Positions 49,301 to 59,041 are shown, counted from the stretch's first letter. The stretch: 62,188 nt of DNA from Methylotenera_A sp049687015 (GCA_049687015.1 JBAVIP010000060.1:1-62188), one strand, 5' to 3'. A program made the numbers and translations. Notes: generated by a model not told the origin, from the sequence alone.

Positions 49301-50323
49301 TTAATCTCTCACCACACCGCGTCTTACGCGCGGATCAGCCCATGCGTAAGCGATATCGGCTATCAAATTCCCTAGTAAAGTAAGCGCAGAGCCGATGGTT
49401 AGAATGCCCATGACCACAGGAAAATCGCGCATCATGACGGAATCATAGAATAATTTACCCATGCCGGGGATGGCGAAAATGGTTTCTGCAATCACTGAGC
49501 CGCCAATCAAGCCAGGAATAGATAAGCCAACAATGGTAATTAAGGGTAGCAAAGCATTGCGTAGTGCGTGCGTATACACCACTTTGTGCTCGCTTAAGCC
49601 TTTAGCGCGGGCGGTGGTGATGTAATCCTGATGAAATACATCCAGCATGCCGTTTTTGACAAATAGCGTAATGCCTGCCAAGCCGGTGATTGAAGGAATT
49701 AGCACAGGTAAAATTAAATGATTTGCCGAGTCCTTAAGTTTGTCCCAAGTATCTAAAGATTCATAGTTAAGGCTGTGCAGGCCTGAAATCGGCAGCCAAT
49801 TATTCACGACCCCAAGCCAATACATGAGCAGCAAAGACAGCCAAAAGCCGGGAATCGAAAAACCGATAAAATTAAACAGCGTAATAGATTTATCCTGCCA
49901 CATAGTGTATTTGCGGGCAGCGATGATGCCAAGCGGTATCGCCAGCGCCAGCGTGATCATCAAACCTAATATGTTGATGAGCAGCGTAATAGGCAGGGCT
50001 TTCTGAATCAGGCCTTTGCTTATATTGCCATCTTTATCCTTGGTTTGCCAAAACACGGGTTTTTGGTGGCTTGCGAAAGAGGTTCCGAAATCCAGCGTGG
50101 CGATGCGTTTGAGCCACAAGCCGTACTGCACAATCACCGGTTTGTCCAGGTTATAAAGCTCACGCAGTCTTTGGCGCGATTCTTCTGAGGCTTTCGGGTT
50201 GAATGAAGCCTCGTTGCTGGTGATATCGCCCGGTGCCAGGTGCATGATAAAGAAAGAAATCAAGCTGATTCCGACTAATAGCGGAGCCATCCATAGCACG
50301 CGTTTGATAAGATATTTAATCAT
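49301..50323 (-). CDS. ABC peptide transporter permease (OppB/DppB family)
   Basis: This 340-residue permease starts MIKYLIKRVLWMAPLLVGIS, the usual OppB signal-anchor. It has six predicted helices and the EAA loop DYITTARAKGLSEHKVVYTHALRNAL (split here as DYITTARAKGLSEHK and VVYTHALRNAL). It partners with the adjacent OppC-type protein. A periplasmic insertion near residues 90-125 (TSFASHQKPVFWQTKDKDG) is longer than in E. coli DppB and recalls YejB. Confidence 0.9.
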   Translation of the reverse strand: MIKYLIKRVLWMAPLLVGISLISFFIMHLAPGDITSNEASFNPKASEESRQRLRELYNLDKPVIVQYGLWLKRIATLDFGTSFASHQKPVFWQTKDKDGNISKGLIQKALPITLLINILGLMITLALAIPLGIIAARKYTMWQDKSITLFNFIGFSIPGFWLSLLLMYWLGVVNNWLPISGLHSLNYESLDTWDKLKDSANHLILPVLIPSITGLAGITLFVKNGMLDVFHQDYITTARAKGLSEHKVVYTHALRNALLPLITIVGLSIPGLIGGSVIAETIFAIPGMGKLFYDSVMMRDFPVVMGILTIGSALTLLGNLIADIAYAWADPRVRRGVVRD

Positions 50324-50325
50324 TT

Positions 50326-52032
50326 TTAATTGGCCGCTATCTCATTGCGTCTGGTTTCGCTGCGCCTGAGTGGCTCAGGAATATACCAGTCGTACGAATT
50401 CCAGCCGATGCCGGCGGGCGGAGCGGGATTGCCAATGCCTTTGACACGCTTGTGGATAGCGGTGAGGCCATAACCGGCCGACAAGTACACGATAGGGCTG
50501 TCTTCCAGCAATACACGTGCAAACTCATGGTAGATTTTCATACGTTTATCCGGGTTAAGCTCCAGGCGGCCTTGCTCTAAAAGCTTGTCAATAGTTGGGT
50601 TATTATAGCCAATGAAATTAAATTGCCCAGGCGCCTGCTGGCTGGAATGCCAGATATTATATTGATCGGGGTCCAGTCCCAGGCTCCAGCCCAGCACGAC
50701 CACATCAAAATCTCCGGTTTTAATGAAGCGGCTGATAAAGCTCGCCCATTCAATGGCGCGGATTTTGACATCAATGCCTACCTCTTTCAAGCGGCGCTGA
50801 ATCAGCACCGCAGATTTTTCACGCTCTTTGTTTTGATTGGTAATGATTTCAAACGAAAATGGTTTGCCGTCCCGCTCCAGAACACCATCACCATCGCTAT
50901 CGATAAAACCGGCTTCTTGCAGCAATGTTTTGGCTTTGGCAGGGTCGTAAGGGTAGGGCTTCAGGTCGGGATTGCTCCAGCGCGTACCCGGTTTGTAAGG
51001 CGAGGCAATGTTAATGCCCAGTCCCAAATATACGCCATCGATAATCTCTTGTTTATCAATGGCATAGTTAATAGCACGGCGTACACGCGCATCATCGAAA
51101 GGCTTGTGTTTCAGGTTAAAACCCAGATAGGTATAGCTGTTGCCAAGCTCTTTATACAGCGCCAGTTTTTGCTTTAGTTCGGGCCGCGCCGGAATGATGC
51201 GTGCATATTTGATGGGATCTAAAGCCATGCTATCAATATTGTCGGCCATCAGTTCCAGAAACTGTGCGGAGCTGTCAGGAATAATGCGCGTCACAAGATT
51301 GTCGATTTTCGCCTGGCCAAGCACTGAAGCTGAGTTGCGCGACAGTTTTAGATTTTCGCCATGCGTCCAGCTATCTAATTTATAGTAGCTACTGCCTACA
51401 GGGCTGCGCGCAAAAGCCGTGGTGTGTAAATCTTGTCCTTCCAGTAAATGTTTAGGCAGAATCTGTAGCCCCGCCCAGCTATCAAGCGCAGGTGCATAGG
51501 CCTGATCGTAAGTTACACTGAAAGTAAGTGGATCAGGCGCTTCTGCTTTTTTTACCAGTTGATAGTCCGATGCGTAGGGACTGCCGGTTTTTTCATCAAT
51601 CACCGCATGCCAGGTCCAAAGTACATCTGTGCTGGTCAATGGCAGGCCATCCGACCATTTGAGGTTGGGTTTGAGTTTAAAAGTAATGGTTTTTTGGTCT
51701 GTAGAAATTTGCCAGCTTTCGGCAAGTTCGCCTTCTAAATCCAGATTTTTATCGTATTTAAGCAGTTTGTTAAAAATATTCGATGAGATGGCTGAAGAAG
51801 CCGACTCCCCGGCAATCATGGAAATCAGGCCGGAAGGTTCGCCAATCATGGCATCAATCAAAGTGCCGCCGGCTTGACTAGGGTAGGTTTGCTCGAGGCT
51901 GGTTAAAGTTTCTTGAGATAAATTCTGGGCAGGATGATTACATGCGGCAAGCAGGGTTAACAACAAGAAAACATTAGCAGTTTTAGCATTTCTTTTTAGT
52001 ATCTTGTTGTTTAGAAATGCATATTTTTTCAT
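50326..52032 (-). CDS. Peptide ABC transporter substrate-binding lipoprotein
   Basis: This 568-residue periplasmic binding protein belongs to the SBP_bac_5 (OppA/DppA) family. The signal peptide ends in the lipobox LAAC (C31), so it is membrane-anchored. Family features include YPFDPAKAKTLLQEAGF-like packing seen here as YPYDPAKAKTLLQEAGF and WSLGLDPDQYNIWHSSQ. It lies three bases upstream of the permease genes and eight bases downstream of mltD, so all are probably transcribed together. Substrate is unknown; murein peptides are a possibility from context. Confidence 0.9.
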   Translation of the reverse strand: MKKYAFLNNKILKRNAKTANVFLLLTLLAACNHPAQNLSQETLTSLEQTYPSQAGGTLIDAMIGEPSGLISMIAGESASSAISSNIFNKLLKYDKNLDLEGELAESWQISTDQKTITFKLKPNLKWSDGLPLTSTDVLWTWHAVIDEKTGSPYASDYQLVKKAEAPDPLTFSVTYDQAYAPALDSWAGLQILPKHLLEGQDLHTTAFARSPVGSSYYKLDSWTHGENLKLSRNSASVLGQAKIDNLVTRIIPDSSAQFLELMADNIDSMALDPIKYARIIPARPELKQKLALYKELGNSYTYLGFNLKHKPFDDARVRRAINYAIDKQEIIDGVYLGLGINIASPYKPGTRWSNPDLKPYPYDPAKAKTLLQEAGFIDSDGDGVLERDGKPFSFEIITNQNKEREKSAVLIQRRLKEVGIDVKIRAIEWASFISRFIKTGDFDVVVLGWSLGLDPDQYNIWHSSQQAPGQFNFIGYNNPTIDKLLEQGRLELNPDKRMKIYHEFARVLLEDSPIVYLSAGYGLTAIHKRVKGIGNPAPPAGIGWNSYDWYIPEPLRRSETRRNEIAAN

Positions 52033-52039
52033 ATTATGG

Positions 52040-53689
52040 CTATCTTAATCGAATATGCGATCGGGCGCTAATATGCCTATGCGTTGTAGTTTTTTTACTT
52101 TTAAACCTACTGTGCGAACTCGTAAATCTACTGTGCGAACTCGAGTTTTTGATTTTTGATCGACCAACTGATTCGCGGCTATTGTTCTTGTATCTAGTAG
52201 CGGTATAAACAGCATCATTAATTTTTAGTGTTTGCCCGGCTTTAAGTTTACCGTTTTTAAGGTGATTAATCTTCATTAACGCTTTAGCGTCGGTATCATA
52301 CTTAGCGGCTAAAGCCTGCAATGTCTCACCATTTTTAACTTTGTGTGTGACTGGTTGGCGTTTGACAGGTTCACGTTCGCTTGCCTGGTTTTCGCTTGCC
52401 TGGCTAATGTTATTGTTATTTTCCATTTCAGCGATGTTGATAGTATCGGATTTAATTTCTGATGCGTCGCTAATGGGCTTGCCGCTGTAAACCGCGGGTA
52501 CTAACATTGCTTGCGAGTTGCGCAATTTTTTTGTAGCGGATAAACCATTGACATCGCGCAATTGGCTGACGTTGATACCAAATTTATTGGCGATATTGTC
52601 CATACGTTCGCCGCGTTTGGCATTATAGGTTTGCCAACTGGTGAGCGGCTTGTCATAGTTGGCGAGGTTGTCTGCAAAGCGCTCGGCGGCCCAAACGGGC
52701 AATAGCAACTGATGTTTTTCGCCTGTAGAGGTAATCACAGGGCGGTTGTAACTAGGGTTAAGTGAAGTAAACTCTTCATAAGAAATTTCAGCCAATTGCG
52801 CCGCCAATTTTGCATCAATTTGTTTGGGTGTGGTTACGCGAGCAAAATAAGGGCGATTTGGAATAGAGCCGATTTTCAAGCCAAATTTTTCAGGATCGGT
52901 GACGATATTTTTGATCGCTTGTAGCTTCGGCACATAATTTTTAGTTTCAGCGGGTAAGTCCAAGCTTTGATAATCGGTAGGCAGGCCTTGCCTACGATTG
53001 CGGTCAATTGCGCGTTGTACCGTACCTTCGCCCGCATTGTAAGCGGCCAAGGCCAGGTCCCAACTGCCAAACATACCATGCAATTTTTGCAAATAATCGA
53101 GCGCTGCATTAGTAGCGGCGGTGACATCGCGGCGGTTATCTACCCACCAGTTTTGTTTCAGGCCAAAACTTTTGCCGGTAGAAGGGATGAACTGCCAAAT
53201 GCCAGAAGCGCGGCTACGTGAATTGGCCTGCGGGTTAAAAGCACTTTCTATCATGGGTAATAGCGCAATTTCTGTTGGCATACCACGTTTTTGCACTTCT
53301 TCTACAATATGAAAAAGGTATCTTTGGCTACGCTCGACCATGCGCTTGATGTAATCGGGCCGGGAGGCGTACCAAGTTTCGTGTGAGCTTGTATATTGCG
53401 ATTCGACGTTGGTCATGGCATAGCCATCTTTAATGCGCGCCCACAAATCGTCTTGATTCTGATCATTGGCATCGACATCGGCCAAAAAGTCTTGTACTGG
53501 GTCGCCAATCAAACCGCCAGTTACAGGTTCACTGATAATCTCAATTTCTACGCCGGAAACATTAGTTTCGGCAGCTGCTTGTTGAGAATAAAATGCGGCA
53601 CAGCTAAGTAAAAACAAGCCAATCAGGCCGATAGCAAAATTTTGCTTAGCGAGTGTATGTGTTGCAACTTGAGTTTGCTTAACATGCAT
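52040..53689 (-). CDS. mltD: Membrane-bound lytic murein transglycosylase D with LysM domains
   Basis: This 549-residue enzyme cleaves the glycan strands of peptidoglycan. A signal peptide (about 15-42) contains LLSC, a weak lipobox, so it may be a lipoprotein or cleaved after AAA. The transglycosylase domain (about 115-235) has the catalytic glutamate in LPMIESAFNP and SRASGIWQFIPSTG. Two LysM peptidoglycan-binding repeats follow (about 360-405 and 445-490). The last 45 residues are very basic and Ser/His-rich with a duplicated SSHSRF unit. It heads the peptide importer operon. Confidence 0.92.
   Translation of the reverse strand: MHVKQTQVATHTLAKQNFAIGLIGLFLLSCAAFYSQQAAAETNVSGVEIEIISEPVTGGLIGDPVQDFLADVDANDQNQDDLWARIKDGYAMTNVESQYTSSHETWYASRPDYIKRMVERSQRYLFHIVEEVQKRGMPTEIALLPMIESAFNPQANSRSRASGIWQFIPSTGKSFGLKQNWWVDNRRDVTAATNAALDYLQKLHGMFGSWDLALAAYNAGEGTVQRAIDRNRRQGLPTDYQSLDLPAETKNYVPKLQAIKNIVTDPEKFGLKIGSIPNRPYFARVTTPKQIDAKLAAQLAEISYEEFTSLNPSYNRPVITSTGEKHQLLLPVWAAERFADNLANYDKPLTSWQTYNAKRGERMDNIANKFGINVSQLRDVNGLSATKKLRNSQAMLVPAVYSGKPISDASEIKSDTINIAEMENNNNISQASENQASEREPVKRQPVTHKVKNGETLQALAAKYDTDAKALMKINHLKNGKLKAGQTLKINDAVYTATRYKNNSRESVGRSKIKNSSSHSRFTSSHSRFKSKKTTTHRHISARSHIRLR
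52107..52143 (-). repeat. 21-bp tandem repeat in the mltD tail
   Basis: CTACTGTGCGAACTCG occurs at 52107-52122 and 52128-52143, a 21-base period that gives the seven-residue protein repeat SSHSRFT/SSHSRFK. Confidence 0.75.
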
Positions 53690-53789
53690 CGGTGTAATGT
53701 CCTACAGAAAATCCGTAATGCATGGTAGCGATTGATAATGGATTAGTCAAGTGAAAGTTCTACTTTATAATTTAATGTTATGTAGATGA

Positions 53790-54542
53790 TTAATAATGGT
53801 TTCTTAAAGTTCTAAGCATGGTAAACACTGATAATTCATTATTGTTTTCTGAATGAGAGTTTTTTATGATGGGTGCTTGATTGCAGCGTAAAAAAGGGTT
53901 AGTTTTAAGTTCTAAATCGATGGTGCTGGGCAATGTTGGCTGTTGATGTGACCGCAATTGCTGTACTAAATTCCTTCGCACCGCTAAATCGTGATTATCG
54001 GGTTCTAAAGTGAGCGCGAATGCAATATTTTTTGCAGTGTATTCATGTGTGCAGAATACTTTTGTATTGGGGTTAAGTGTTTTTAAGCGCTGTAACGAAT
54101 GCAGCATTTGCGCTGGCGTGCCTTCGAACAACCGTCCACAACCCGCGCCGAATAAGGTGTCTCCGCAAAATAAATATTCGTCGTTTACATAGGCAATGTG
54201 CCCCAGGGTATGCCCTGGTAACCACATGATACGAAAGCTTTGTGCAATCTCGGGCAGAATAATTTCACTGCCTTCCGCTAATTTTATGTGCTCAAAATCA
54301 AAAGTTTCATACTGTGGCGCATAGACTGGAACGCGTTTGTATTGCAGTAATGCGGCGACTCCATCAATATGATCGCTATGGTGATGCGTAATTAAAATGG
54401 CAGCTAATTCTAAATTGAGTTTTTTGAGTGTTTGAATAACAGGTCGCGCATCGCCAGGGTCTACCACCACGGCATACCGCGCATTATGCAAAAGCCATAT
54501 ATAATTGTCGTCAAAAGCAGGTATAGGGATAATCTTGATCAT
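53790..54542 (-). CDS. gloB: Hydroxyacylglutathione hydrolase (glyoxalase II)
   Basis: This 250-residue metallo-beta-lactamase fold enzyme hydrolyses S-lactoylglutathione to lactate and glutathione. The zinc motif THHHSDH (52-58) gives H53, H55, D57 and H58, and FCTHEYTAKN is the later metal and substrate stretch. The sequence MIKIIPIPAFDDNYIWLL sets the start at 54542. It is divergent from the yafS-like gene with 30 bases between them. Confidence 0.94.
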   Translation of the reverse strand: MIKIIPIPAFDDNYIWLLHNARYAVVVDPGDARPVIQTLKKLNLELAAILITHHHSDHIDGVAALLQYKRVPVYAPQYETFDFEHIKLAEGSEIILPEIAQSFRIMWLPGHTLGHIAYVNDEYLFCGDTLFGAGCGRLFEGTPAQMLHSLQRLKTLNPNTKVFCTHEYTAKNIAFALTLEPDNHDLAVRRNLVQQLRSHQQPTLPSTIDLELKTNPFLRCNQAPIIKNSHSENNNELSVFTMLRTLRNHY

Positions 54543-54572
54543 AATTTTAATGGTAGTTTTGTTTACATAGCA

Positions 54573-55334
54573 ATGCAACAGGCACCACAAAATAGTTATG
54601 CGAGCCAGCATGATTGGCTAAATAGTACGCTTGGGCAATATTTGCTATCGCGCGAACAAACCATGTATGACGCAGTGGTGGCTGACATTTTTGGTTTTAA
54701 CGCGCTGCAATTAGGCATGTTGCAAATGGATACGCTTAAAAACTCGCGTATTCCACATTTATTGCATGTAGGCAATAATGAAGGCGATGCCTACTGTGAA
54801 AGTGATTATCTACCGTTTGCCGAAAGCTGTATTGATTTGCTATGTTTGCCGCATGTGCTGGAATTTAGTAAAAATCCGCATCAAACCTTGCGTGAGGCAG
54901 AGCGTATATTAGTACCTGAAGGGCATTTAATTTTAACTGGTTTTAACCCGATAAGCGCGTGGGGAATAAAGCAGTTGCTTAGCAAAGACGATAATTATGC
55001 TCAAGATGAGAATTTCCCTTGGCAGGGGCATTTTTTTACGTTGTCGCGCATTAAAGATTGGCTGGCTTTGCTGGGTTTAGAATTTGTGAGTGGAAGCATG
55101 AATTGTTACGAACCGCCAATTAATGATGAGAAATGGCTGAATCGTTTTGCATTTATGGATAAAATGGGCGACACATGGTGGCCAATGATGGGCGGACTTT
55201 ACTTTATTGTTGCTAAAAAACGCGTGGCGAATGTTACTTTGTTAAAGCCAAATTGGAAGAACAATTCAATAAAATCAAGACTTTCTGTAAGTAGTAACCC
55301 AAAGACTAAACCTCATCAACAAAAAAACCAATAA
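54573..55334 (+). CDS. SAM-dependent methyltransferase-like protein (YafS-like)
   Basis: This 253-residue protein has a methyltransferase-type fold. The cofactor loop is weak (LLHVGNNEGDA near 63-73), and the segment CESDYLPFAESCIDLLCLPHVLEF followed by REAERILVPEGHLILTGFNP is typical of class I enzymes (split here as two motifs). E. coli yafS has the same place between gloB and rnhA-dnaQ, so it is likely the orthologue; its substrate is unknown. The ATG at 54573 is chosen because earlier in-frame starts lie inside divergent gloB. Confidence 0.8.
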   Translation: MQQAPQNSYASQHDWLNSTLGQYLLSREQTMYDAVVADIFGFNALQLGMLQMDTLKNSRIPHLLHVGNNEGDAYCESDYLPFAESCIDLLCLPHVLEFSKNPHQTLREAERILVPEGHLILTGFNPISAWGIKQLLSKDDNYAQDENFPWQGHFFTLSRIKDWLALLGLEFVSGSMNCYEPPINDEKWLNRFAFMDKMGDTWWPMMGGLYFIVAKKRVANVTLLKPNWKNNSIKSRLSVSSNPKTKPHQQKNQ

Positions 55335-55348
55335 ATGAAGCAAAGTGA

Positions 55349-55786
55349 ATGAATCAATTAGTTGAAATCTACACAGACGGCGCCTGCAAGGGCAATCCAG
55401 GCCCCGGTGGCTGGGGCGTATGGATGTTATACAATGGCAAAGAAAAAACCTTGTATGGCGGTGAAACCCTCACCACCAATAACCGTATGGAATTAACTGC
55501 GGTGATCCGTGCGCTTGAGGCGCTAAAAAGGCCGTGCAACATTAAGCTTTATACTGATTCTTCGTATGTGCAAAAGGGCATTAGTGAGTGGATAATTGGC
55601 TGGAAAGCCAGAAATTGGCGGACAGCAGATAAGAAACCAGTCAAAAATGTTGATCTATGGAAAAGTTTGGATGTATTGGCTAATCAACATAGTATTGAAT
55701 GGATATGGGTAAGAGGGCATGATGGTAATGACGGCAATGAGCGGGCCGATGAGCTTGCCAATCAAGGCGTAGCAGCGTTTTTATAG
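55349..55786 (+). CDS. rnhA: Ribonuclease HI
   Basis: This 145-residue enzyme degrades the RNA of RNA-DNA hybrids. The catalytic residues D10, E48, D70 and D134 are all present at the same positions as in E. coli, in YTDGACKGNPGPGG, NRMELT, YTDSSYV and RADELANQG. It lies 14 bases after the yafS-like gene and 14 before dnaQ. Confidence 0.97.
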   Translation: MNQLVEIYTDGACKGNPGPGGWGVWMLYNGKEKTLYGGETLTTNNRMELTAVIRALEALKRPCNIKLYTDSSYVQKGISEWIIGWKARNWRTADKKPVKNVDLWKSLDVLANQHSIEWIWVRGHDGNDGNERADELANQGVAAFL

Positions 55787-55800
55787 AAAACTTAAAAAGT

Positions 55801-56481
55801 ATGCGTCAAATATTTTTAGATACAGAAACCACAGGGTTATACCCGGCTCAGGGCCATCGCATCATTGAAATTGCTGCAGTGGAGATGATTAACCGCCGCC
55901 CGACCAATAATCATTACCACGTGTATTTAAACCCCGAACGGGAGATAGATCCTGCCGCGCAGGAGGTGCATGGAATAACGCTAGAGTTTTTGCAAGACAA
56001 ACCTTTATTTGAAATGGTCGCGCAAGAGTTAATAGCGTTCATTAACGATGCTGAGCTGATTATTCATAACGCACCGTTTGATGTGGGCTTTTTAAATAGT
56101 GAGCTTGGTCGTATCGGGCTACAGCCAATCGAAACAATCTCCGGTAAAATTACGGATACGCTGAAAATGGCGAAGGACTCGCGTCCGGGTCAGCGCAACA
56201 ATCTGGATGCACTGTGCAAGCATTTCGGCATTGATAACTCCAAGCGTACTTTGCACGGAGCCTTGCTGGATGCGGAGTTGCTGGCTGAAGTGTATATGGC
56301 AATGACGCGCGGCCAGGATAGCTTAATGATGGATTTAGGGCAAACTCAGCAGATGACTATGAATCAGGTTATGCCTAACGGTGAGCGCACCTCGAAAATC
56401 ATCAAGGCAAATGATGCAGAGCTAGCGGCGCATGAAGAGTATATAAAAAGTTTGGCAAAAGCGGGTGCCAAGTTTTGGTAA
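55801..56481 (+). CDS. dnaQ: DNA polymerase III epsilon subunit (proofreading exonuclease)
   Basis: This 226-residue 3'-5' exonuclease proofreads replication. It has DEDDh residues D7 and E9 (FLDTETTGL), a middle aspartate in HNAPFDVGFL, and the late His-Asp pair in LHGALLDAELLAEVY. The C-terminal tail that binds the polymerase is present but short. The rnhA-dnaQ pair is conserved. rfbB begins 25 bases later. Confidence 0.95.
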   Translation: MRQIFLDTETTGLYPAQGHRIIEIAAVEMINRRPTNNHYHVYLNPEREIDPAAQEVHGITLEFLQDKPLFEMVAQELIAFINDAELIIHNAPFDVGFLNSELGRIGLQPIETISGKITDTLKMAKDSRPGQRNNLDALCKHFGIDNSKRTLHGALLDAELLAEVYMAMTRGQDSLMMDLGQTQQMTMNQVMPNGERTSKIIKANDAELAAHEEYIKSLAKAGAKFW

Positions 56482-56506
56482 TAATTTGCAAAATTAAAGG
56501 TAAAAA

Positions 56507-57589
56507 ATGAATAATTGTATTATCGTTACTGGTGGTGCGGGCTTTATTGGCAGTAATTTTGTCAATGATTGGGTGAAGCTGGGATTGGGCAAAGTGATTA
56601 ATCTGGACAAACTCACTTACGCGGGTAACCTGACCAACCTAGCCGACATTGAGCAGAATCCTGACCATATTTTTGTGCATGGCGATATTGGTGATAATGC
56701 GCTGGTAGCTTTGCTTTTAAAGCAATATCAACCACGCGTCATTGTGAATTTCGCGGCTGAAAGCCATGTCGATCGTTCCATTCATGGGCCTGGCGAATTT
56801 ATTCAAACCAACATCGTCGGCACCTTTAATCTGCTTGAAGAAGCACGCGCCTACTGGACTGGCCTAAGTGATTCCGATAAAGCGAATTTCAGGTTTCTGC
56901 ATGTTTCCACGGATGAAGTGTATGGATCATTAGGCGCGACCGACCCGGCCTTTAAAGAAACCAATGCTTATGAACCTAACAGCCCGTATTCAGCCTCCAA
57001 GGCGGCTTCTGACCATCTGGTGCGCGCCTATCATCATACTTATGGCATGCCGATGCTGACGACCAACTGCTCGAACAATTATGGCCCTTATCACTTTCCA
57101 GAAAAGCTCATCCCATTAGTGATTCATAATGCACTTAATGGCAAGCCACTGCCGATTTACGGTAACGGTAGTAATGTGCGCGATTGGCTGTATGTGGGAG
57201 ACCACTGCAGTGCGATTCGGCGCGTTCTGGAAGCCGGGCGAGTGGGTGAAACTTACAATGTCGGCGGCTGGAACGAAAAAACCAATCTAGAGGTCGTGCA
57301 CACTTTATGCGACATGCTGGATCTGCAAAAACCAAAAAAATCGGGCAGCTATCGCGATCAAATCACGTTTGTGCAGGATAGGCCAGGGCATGATCAACGC
57401 TACGCCATTGATGCTACCAAAATTGAGAGGGAACTTGGCTGGAAACCGGCAGAAACCTTCGATAGCGGTATACAAAAAACCGTTGGCTGGTATCTCGCAC
57501 ATCAGGATTGGGTAGATAATGTGACGAGTGGCGAATACAAGAACTGGGTAAATAAAAACTATCAAGAACGTGGCGAGGAGCTGGCATAA
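56507..57589 (+). CDS. rfbB: dTDP-glucose 4,6-dehydratase
   Basis: This 360-residue enzyme converts dTDP-glucose to the 4-keto-6-deoxy sugar, the second step to dTDP-rhamnose. The NAD loop is VTGGAGFIGSNFV (8-20). The catalytic signatures HVSTDEVYG and SPYSASKAASDHLVRAY are present, the latter containing the Tyr-x3-Lys pair. It overlaps rfbA by one base (TAATG) and leads the rhamnose operon. Confidence 0.96.
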   Translation: MNNCIIVTGGAGFIGSNFVNDWVKLGLGKVINLDKLTYAGNLTNLADIEQNPDHIFVHGDIGDNALVALLLKQYQPRVIVNFAAESHVDRSIHGPGEFIQTNIVGTFNLLEEARAYWTGLSDSDKANFRFLHVSTDEVYGSLGATDPAFKETNAYEPNSPYSASKAASDHLVRAYHHTYGMPMLTTNCSNNYGPYHFPEKLIPLVIHNALNGKPLPIYGNGSNVRDWLYVGDHCSAIRRVLEAGRVGETYNVGGWNEKTNLEVVHTLCDMLDLQKPKKSGSYRDQITFVQDRPGHDQRYAIDATKIERELGWKPAETFDSGIQKTVGWYLAHQDWVDNVTSGEYKNWVNKNYQERGEELA

Positions 57590-58473
57590 TGGGCATGAAA
57601 GGCATTATATTGGCAGGCGGCTCCGGTACCCGGCTGTACCCGGCTACACAAGTGGTTTCTAAGCAACTGTTACCGGTGTACGATAAACCGATGATTTATT
57701 ACCCGCTTTCTGCGTTGATGTTGGCGGGCATACGAGAAGTGCTGGTGATTTCTACACCGCAGGATACACCGCGTTTCAGCGAACTGCTGGGTGATGGCAG
57801 CCAATGGGGCATGCAAATCAGCTACGCTGTGCAGCCTTCGCCTGATGGTTTGGCACAGGCATTTATTATTGGCGAACAGTTTATTGGTGAAGATCCTTGC
57901 GCTTTGGTGTTGGGAGATAATATTTTTTATGGACATGAGCTTGCACAAATGGCACAAAATGCCGCACAACGCACTAACGGCGCCACCGTGTTTGCCTATC
58001 CCGTGACTGACCCTGAGCGTTATGGCGTTGTAGAATTTAATTCGCAGGGTCGGGCGGTGAGCTTAGAAGAAAAACCAAAATCGCCAAAATCACGTTATGC
58101 AGTCACAGGCTTATACTTTTATGATAATCGCGTGGTAGAAATTGCTAAAAACATGAAACCATCGGCACGCGGCGAGCTGGAAATTACCGATGTGAATCGT
58201 CAATATTTAGACTGGGGTGATTTGCAAGTAGAAGTGATGGGGCGCGGCATGGCATGGCTAGATACTGGCACCCATGAGTCATTATTAGAAGCAGGTACTT
58301 TCATACAAACCATCGAAAAACGTCAAGGTTTAAAAATCGCATGCCCAGAAGAAATTGCTTATCGCATGGGCTTTATTGGTGCTGCACAGCTTGAATCATT
58401 GGCTAATAAATATGCTAAAAATGGGTATGGGCAATATCTCAAGCAAGTGCTGACAGAGCAGGTGCTTGGATGA
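57589..58473 (+). CDS. rfbA: Glucose-1-phosphate thymidylyltransferase
   Basis: This 294-residue enzyme activates glucose 1-phosphate with dTTP, the first step to dTDP-rhamnose. The nucleotide loop ILAGGSGTRLYPAT lies at 7-20, followed by SKQLLPVYDKPMIYYPL. The metal-binding aspartate is in VLGDNIFYG. Length matches E. coli RmlA. It overlaps rfbC by four bases. Confidence 0.96.
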   Translation: MGMKGIILAGGSGTRLYPATQVVSKQLLPVYDKPMIYYPLSALMLAGIREVLVISTPQDTPRFSELLGDGSQWGMQISYAVQPSPDGLAQAFIIGEQFIGEDPCALVLGDNIFYGHELAQMAQNAAQRTNGATVFAYPVTDPERYGVVEFNSQGRAVSLEEKPKSPKSRYAVTGLYFYDNRVVEIAKNMKPSARGELEITDVNRQYLDWGDLQVEVMGRGMAWLDTGTHESLLEAGTFIQTIEKRQGLKIACPEEIAYRMGFIGAAQLESLANKYAKNGYGQYLKQVLTEQVLG

Positions 58474-59015
58474 ATGTCATTAAAACCAAAATTCCGGATA
58501 TCATCATTTTTGAACCCAAAGTATTCGGTGATGAAAGAGGCTTCTTTTTCGAAAGTTTTAATCAAAAGGCTTTTTTTGAAGCGACGAACTTGGACATCAA
58601 TTTTGTGCAGGACAATCACTCGAAATCTGCCAGGAATGTGCTGCGTGGCTTGCATTACCAAATAGAACAGGCACAAGGAAAACTGGTACGTGTAACTCAA
58701 GGCGAGGTTTTTGATGTGGCGGTGGATTTGCGCGCATCTTCGCCAACGCTCGGCCAATGGGTTGGTACGCATCTGTCTGCCGAAAACAAACGTCAAATGT
58801 GGCTGCCACCCGGCTTTGCGCATGGTTTTTTAGTGTTGTCGGAATCTGCCGAATTTTTGTATAAAACTACGGATTTTTATGCACCACAGCATGAATGCTG
58901 TCTTAAATGGGATGACCCTGAGGTTTGCATAGAATGGCCGCTTCAGGGCATGCCAATATTATCAGCAAAAGACAGTCAGGGCTTAAATCTGCAAGCCGCT
59001 AAGAAATTTCCTTAA
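58470..59015 (+). CDS. rfbC: dTDP-4-dehydrorhamnose 3,5-epimerase
   Basis: This 181-residue cupin-fold epimerase performs the third step. The catalytic histidine is in LRGLHYQ and the aspartate in FDVAVDLR. FFESFNQKAF is a typical N-terminal stretch. It is translationally coupled to rfbA. Confidence 0.95.
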   Translation: MNVIKTKIPDIIIFEPKVFGDERGFFFESFNQKAFFEATNLDINFVQDNHSKSARNVLRGLHYQIEQAQGKLVRVTQGEVFDVAVDLRASSPTLGQWVGTHLSAENKRQMWLPPGFAHGFLVLSESAEFLYKTTDFYAPQHECCLKWDDPEVCIEWPLQGMPILSAKDSQGLNLQAAKKFP

Positions 59016-59041
59016 TTAATTTACTTAGTCAAGTTTTATAA

